Shown one piece after another: positions 59,930 through 64,000 of a stretch of 64,000 bases of DNA. The notes beneath the pieces are model-generated. The model did no database searches, had not been told where the DNA came from, and was given only the letters and a program-made list of their open reading frames with translations. The stretch's first letter is position 1; each line of letters opens with the position of its first letter. The position numbers were made by a program, and so were the translations under genes. The DNA is from Fomes fomentarius (lineage: Eukaryota > Basidiomycota > Agaricomycetes > Polyporales > Polyporaceae), in contig JABYQN010000001.1 in NCBI GenBank assembly GCA_022606135.1, forward strand, positions 3,038,001-3,102,000, read 5' to 3'.

Positions 59930-61752
59930 ATGCAAGAAGTGAAATACTACCAGGTCGGTGGCTGGAGGGCGCACGTAAGGTAAGCGAATCTTCGGTGGAC
60001 GTCATATGTTACGCGCTCCTGGTGCTCACGCCTACGACGCGACTGTGGCGACCTCCATAGGAGCAACTCTAACGATGCTCTAACTACGACAATCTTCAAC
60101 AGCGGTGCCGAGCTGGTACTCGGTACGCCGCGTACTATCAACTATACAGAACGTCGTGCTCACCTCCGACTCCCATTGTAGGCATCCGGCCAACCGGCGC
60201 GTCGTACCTGTTGGTCACGGAGGACGAGTACTTCAAGCGTCGCCTGGGACGACCGCTGCACAATTTATGGCGCGCAAACCAGTTCTACTCCCTCTCGCCA
60301 ATCCAGTTCGCTACCTGGGCCGATCTGGCCGCGAAGTTGAAGAGCCTCACTTCGAACAAGAAGAGTTCCGGCACAGCGCCGCGGGACCGCAGTCAGGCTA
60401 ACACTGCATACACGACAGATGGCGATCCTGAGATACACAGAGTCGACGGCATGCTCAGATCGTCCTTCGAGCAACAGAGGTAAGTCAGTGCTCCCCCTTG
60501 CTGTCAAGTCATGTTCTAACTTGTTGTCCAAGAGTCTTCTATCGTCTTTTCCAGGGAATGATACCCGATCCTCGCGTCTATGCGCTCAACTTGGCCCCGT
60601 GGTTCAACACGGTTCGCGTGTACTCCTTTGCATTCAACTTGTGGGCAGCGGACATGCGGACACTAGAGGAACGAATTGCGGACCCTCGCGTGCTGGATGT
60701 CGGCTGGACAAAGTTCGACGCCCCCAATGAATATGAAGACCTAAAAGCTGTCTCTAGCACACACGTGTTTGTCAAGGAGGACGGCTTTTTGAACAATCCG
60801 GGAAGAAAGCGACTGGTAATGCGCCCGGTCTCGCGACACATGTAGGAAGCTGATGTTCAGTGACAGAGTCTTCCTACCGTCACTCAAAGCATGCCGAGAG
60901 ACACCATCAAGACACTCCTGCAGAATCTCTTCGCTCATGAGTGGGAGGAGGGATATATCCCTCCCAAGCTCCTACTCGTGTATGACACACAGGCCACCTT
61001 CCGCGTCCTCCGAAGCTTCGGAGTGGACACCTCGAAATGGGCGACAGGCATCAACGATATTCTGTATTGTGCGGATACCAGTCGCATCTACTACCGGACA
61101 GGCCAGCACGGGTCTGCTCGCTCAGACTTACACGACCGAAAGAGTCAATGGTCACGGGAACGATCACGTTCGCCGCGGAACGACCGTAGAACCTCCACAG
61201 ACGAGCGTTCTACTCGTCCCTGTTCACCCTCGCCCCGACGGCCTCCACCTCCTGTGTATGTGGTAGATGTCCAGGAGTTGTATTCCACTTTGTCGCAGCT
61301 CAAGTCACAAGGTCGCTCTCTGCTCTCCGATGCGAAAGCGCTGTCAGTGCAGGATACTGCTCTCGTCCGCAGCGCAGACGACCAAGTAATCTACGAGGAG
61401 GTTGATACGAGTCAGTGGTGCGCAGGAAGGGAGAGCAGGTATGTTGCAGTCTTCTAAATGAACTGGCTGTCTCAACAGCAGCCTATCGTTCTCCAGGCTA
61501 TTGGGATATATGTGGGAGGCAATGGCGAACAGCGCCGCGATCGATGAGCAACGCATATTGCGACAAATTTACGCCAAGGAGGAGCCAGTCGAATGTTCCG
61601 GCGTAGCCTCTGGGCATGCATTTCCTCCAGAAGACGACGAAGACATAGATCCAAATGATATTCCACAACCCATGGCACAAGCCGCCCCTCCGCAAAAGAA
61701 GTCTGCCCCGATAGAGTTTAATTCGGATGATTCGGACTACGATGAACCTTAG
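59930..61752 (+). CDS. Gfd2/YDR514C-like RNase H-fold protein with altered catalytic motifs
   Basis: The pattern matches the RNase H-like domain family of Gfd2/YDR514C, whose active members carry DxE near the start and HxAGxD near the end. Visible parts: YFKRRLGRPLHNLWRANQFY, GMIPDPRVYALNLAPWFNTV, then VYSFAFNLWAADMRTLEERI where DxE would stand (60624-60644), LDVGWTKFDAPNEYEDLKAV and KLLLVYDTQATFRVLRSFGV. A basic, Ser/Arg-rich insert (SQWSRERSRSPRNDRRTSTD) interrupts the domain. Near the end CAGRESR joins to LLGYMWEAMANSAAIDEQ, where active members read AGNDA. The C-terminus is acidic (NSDDSDYDEP). The start at 59930 (MQEVKYYQVGGW) is uncertain; the supported frame begins near 60185. Family assignment is moderate. 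Confidence 0.68.
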
Positions 61753-62091
61753 CATGGTATGCTGTTGTATGGTGTCTAGTGTAGCCATCTTTTGTAGTGC
61801 TGTGTCTCAAGCTGTACTGTATGTTGCTGTTGCTGTATGGACGACGTTTAAGGACACGAGCGAGTCGGCTGTGGGGATGTGGGAATGTTGAGAATGTTAG
61901 ATCCACGACGCTTACCAAATCGGGATACGCCCAATGGCATGCAGTTTAGCCCAAGCATCGACGGCTGTAACGACAACCATCCCTGCGTTACGGCCCCCCC
62001 TCACGCTCATTTTCTCTTCCTATCCGTTAACTTTTGCTTGCCGAGTTTCTGAGAAACACGTTCTTGACTGCCTGCGACTCTGACTGCTACG
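61753..62091. other. Intergenic region upstream of LIS1
   Basis: 339 bp before the LIS1 start, presumably its promoter. The last 80 bp are pyrimidine-rich. No other element was recognised. Confidence 0.45.
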
Positions 62092-63835
62092 ATGTCTCTG
62101 CTCTCGGAGCGGCAAAAGGAGGAACTGTATGTGACAACACCATTCGCCCAAGCGCTTGTCATGCTCATGGATTTCTTGCAATCATGCAATGAAGTCAGAA
62201 ATCCATCCTTGAATATCTGCATGCAAATAACTTCTCCGACGCTTTCAATGCTCTCAAGTTGGACACAGGTGTTGAGTACACCCCCGATCCGAAGGGGAAG
62301 TACGTAGGGCTGTTGGAGAAGAAGTGGACGAGCGTGATACGATTGCAGAAGAAGGTACGCTATGTGCATCTTCCCGGACGTCATAGTCCTCATGTTGTCT
62401 TTGCACTGCGGTACGTGATGCATGCATGAACAGATCATGGACTTGGAGAACCGCAATGCCGTACTGCAAGAAGAGTTGTCGCTATCACCTGCCAAACGCG
62501 CCGCCCTGCAGACAGATTGGGTGCCAAGGGCACCTGCTTCATACGTACTAAAGGGTCATCGTTCGACAGTACTCAAAGTCGCGTTCCACCCGACGTTTAA
62601 TGTGCTAGCTTCGGCAAGCGAGGACGCCACTATAAAGATATGGGATTGGGAGACGGGAGAGTTTGAACGGACGCTGAAGGGGCATACAAGGGCGGTGAAC
62701 GATGTCGCGTTCGATAGCAAAGGGAACCTACTAGGTGTGTTACTTTATCTCTCGTTACAAGCACACACTCTCGGTGTGGTGAATGCTGACAACTCCCGAA
62801 GTGTCATGCTCGTCCGATCTATTCATCAAAATCTGGGACGTGCAGAACGAGTGGAAGAACACGAAGACATTTCCTGGCCACGAGCACACAGTGTCCTCCG
62901 TGCGATTCTTGCCAGGCGACCAGCAAGTCATCAGTGCCAGTCGAGACCGGACAATACGGATATTCGATATCGCATCTACGTACGTCCCATCATGTCTCCT
63001 TATTTGATCCTTCCAGGCCAATCTTCGTTCAGACATCTGGTTCGCACTATCTCGGGACATTCAGACTGGGTGCGATGCATCGAGCCTTCGGATGATGGAC
63101 GCATCATCGCGAGTTGTTCCAATGACCAGGTCAGTGCATACAGTCAGAGCGAAGCTATCCCCCACACTCATCTAGCGGGGTAGACTGCTCGTATCATTGA
63201 CCCTCGGAATGGAGAGACTAAGACGGAGCTCAGGGGACACGAACACGTTGTCGAGGTCGTTGCATTCGCCCCGCTGATTGCGTATGCCGCCATCCGAGAA
63301 CTGGCAGGCATTCCGGTATGGCGGCTCACCTTGATCCCTTACGGTTCGAAACTGATAGTGTCGGGGTAGAACACGGAACGATCTAAGCGACCAGGTGCAT
63401 ATCTCGCAACTGGTTCTCGAGACAAGACTATCAAACTCTGGGACACACAGAGCGGACAGATCCTCAGAAATTTGGTAAGTCATGCTCAATCGAACTACCG
63501 ACATCACATGACGCGATTCTCGTCATGTTTAGGCTGGCCATGATAACTGGGTGCGCGCCCTTGTTTTCCATCCTACTGGGAAGTTCCTCCTATCCGCGTC
63601 GGATGATTACACAATACGCGTGTGGGAGCTATCTACTGGTCGGTGCATGAAGACCGTACAGGCCCATGGGCACTTTGTGACCTGTCTAGCGTGGGGACGT
63701 CAGGCCCCTGCGCAGAGCGGAGAGCCTTCTGCGGCGCCCAACGGTTCGAGCGACGCCAAGCAGGAAGCTGAGAAGTTCGTGAACGTCGTAGCCTCTGGGA
63801 GTGTCGACCAGACGATCAAGATCTGGCTGCCATGA
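62092..63835 (+). CDS. PAC1: Dynein regulator LIS1/PAC1 (LisH + WD40)
   Basis: LIS1 binds the dynein motor and sustains nuclear migration and spindle positioning in hyphae. The start [13 protein letters not shown] joins by an intron to [20 protein letters not shown], the LisH homodimer motif. A coiled coil follows ([32 protein letters not shown]). Seven WD repeats come next, with [114 protein letters not shown] and [20 protein letters not shown]. The insert in the last blade ([20 protein letters not shown]) is common in fungi. The protein ends [12 protein letters not shown]. The gene is complete and the last one in the window. Confidence 0.95.
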
Positions 63836-64000
63836 GACCCCGTGTTGGCGTGGGTTTAGCTTGCTCGAATTCGCGCCCCCGGCATATATCATATGGACCT
63901 CGTTAGTGGTGCTGTTCAGATGATGAGTGGTCCGGTCTCTCTAGATGGTCTCTTTCGGTGAGTGATGGACGCAATCACTATGCCATGATTTCTTCAGCTG

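Overview
The window looks like nuclear DNA of a filamentous basidiomycete, probably an Agaricomycete. The genes are split by many short introns, mostly about 45-65 nt, with GT..AG borders. Genes lie close together on both strands, and codon use favours G or C at the third position. Families typical of fungi are present: DASH subunit Dad3, Hop1 with a PHD finger, Stt4, an RNAi-type RNA-dependent RNA polymerase and Gtr1. I could run no search, so every assignment rests on motifs and protein patterns that I recognise. I see no CRISPR array, convincing tRNA or rRNA gene, or intact transposon.

Layout, left to right. 1-8 kb holds cytoskeleton genes: a kinesin-4-like motor cut by the window edge (-), the Arp2/3 WD40 subunit ARPC1/Arc40 (+) and Dad3 (-). 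8-14.3 kb is mostly gene-free, apart from an acidic BTB-like protein at 10.9-12.2 kb. 14.3-24 kb holds a divergent pair: an unusual AGC-like kinase (-) and the phosphatidylinositol 4-kinase Stt4 (+). 24.3-30.4 kb holds the RNA-dependent RNA polymerase and a secreted M28 glutaminyl-cyclase-like enzyme, both (+). 31.1-36.8 kb holds an unassigned coiled-coil protein and the TRAPP subunit Trs23 (both -), then the meiotic axis protein Hop1 (+). About 2.3 kb without genes follows.

39.2-42.6 kb encodes the Cdc48 cofactor Doa1/Ufd3/PLAA (WD40-PFU-PUL). 44-48.7 kb holds a vacuolar Ca2+/H+ exchanger (-), a PRXL2-type thioredoxin-fold protein (+) and a histidine phosphatase (-). 49.5-56 kb holds the Rag GTPase Gtr1 (-), lumazine synthase Rib4 (-), the nucleolar protein Srp40/Nopp140 (+) and a TilS-like tRNA-lysidine synthase (-). 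56.3-63.8 kb holds a YTH-domain RNA reader, a Gfd2/YDR514C-like protein with apparently degraded catalytic residues, and the dynein regulator LIS1/PAC1, all (+).

Most genes are housekeeping genes with no operon-like link. Several divergent pairs are separated by only 0.16-0.45 kb (TRS23/HOP1, VCX1/PRXL2, RIB4/SRP40, TilS/YTH, kinase/STT4) and may share promoters. The points most worth a second look are the places where the reading frame or splice sites break the rules inside conserved domains: a likely one-base shift in the kinesin motor, an ATAAGT at the expected donor in the Stt4 activation loop, and two probable GC-AG introns. Also notable are the paired introns in the Doa1 repeats, the degraded exonuclease motifs, and a meiotic gene back-to-back with a TRAPP gene. 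I did not find a clearly new multi-gene system.
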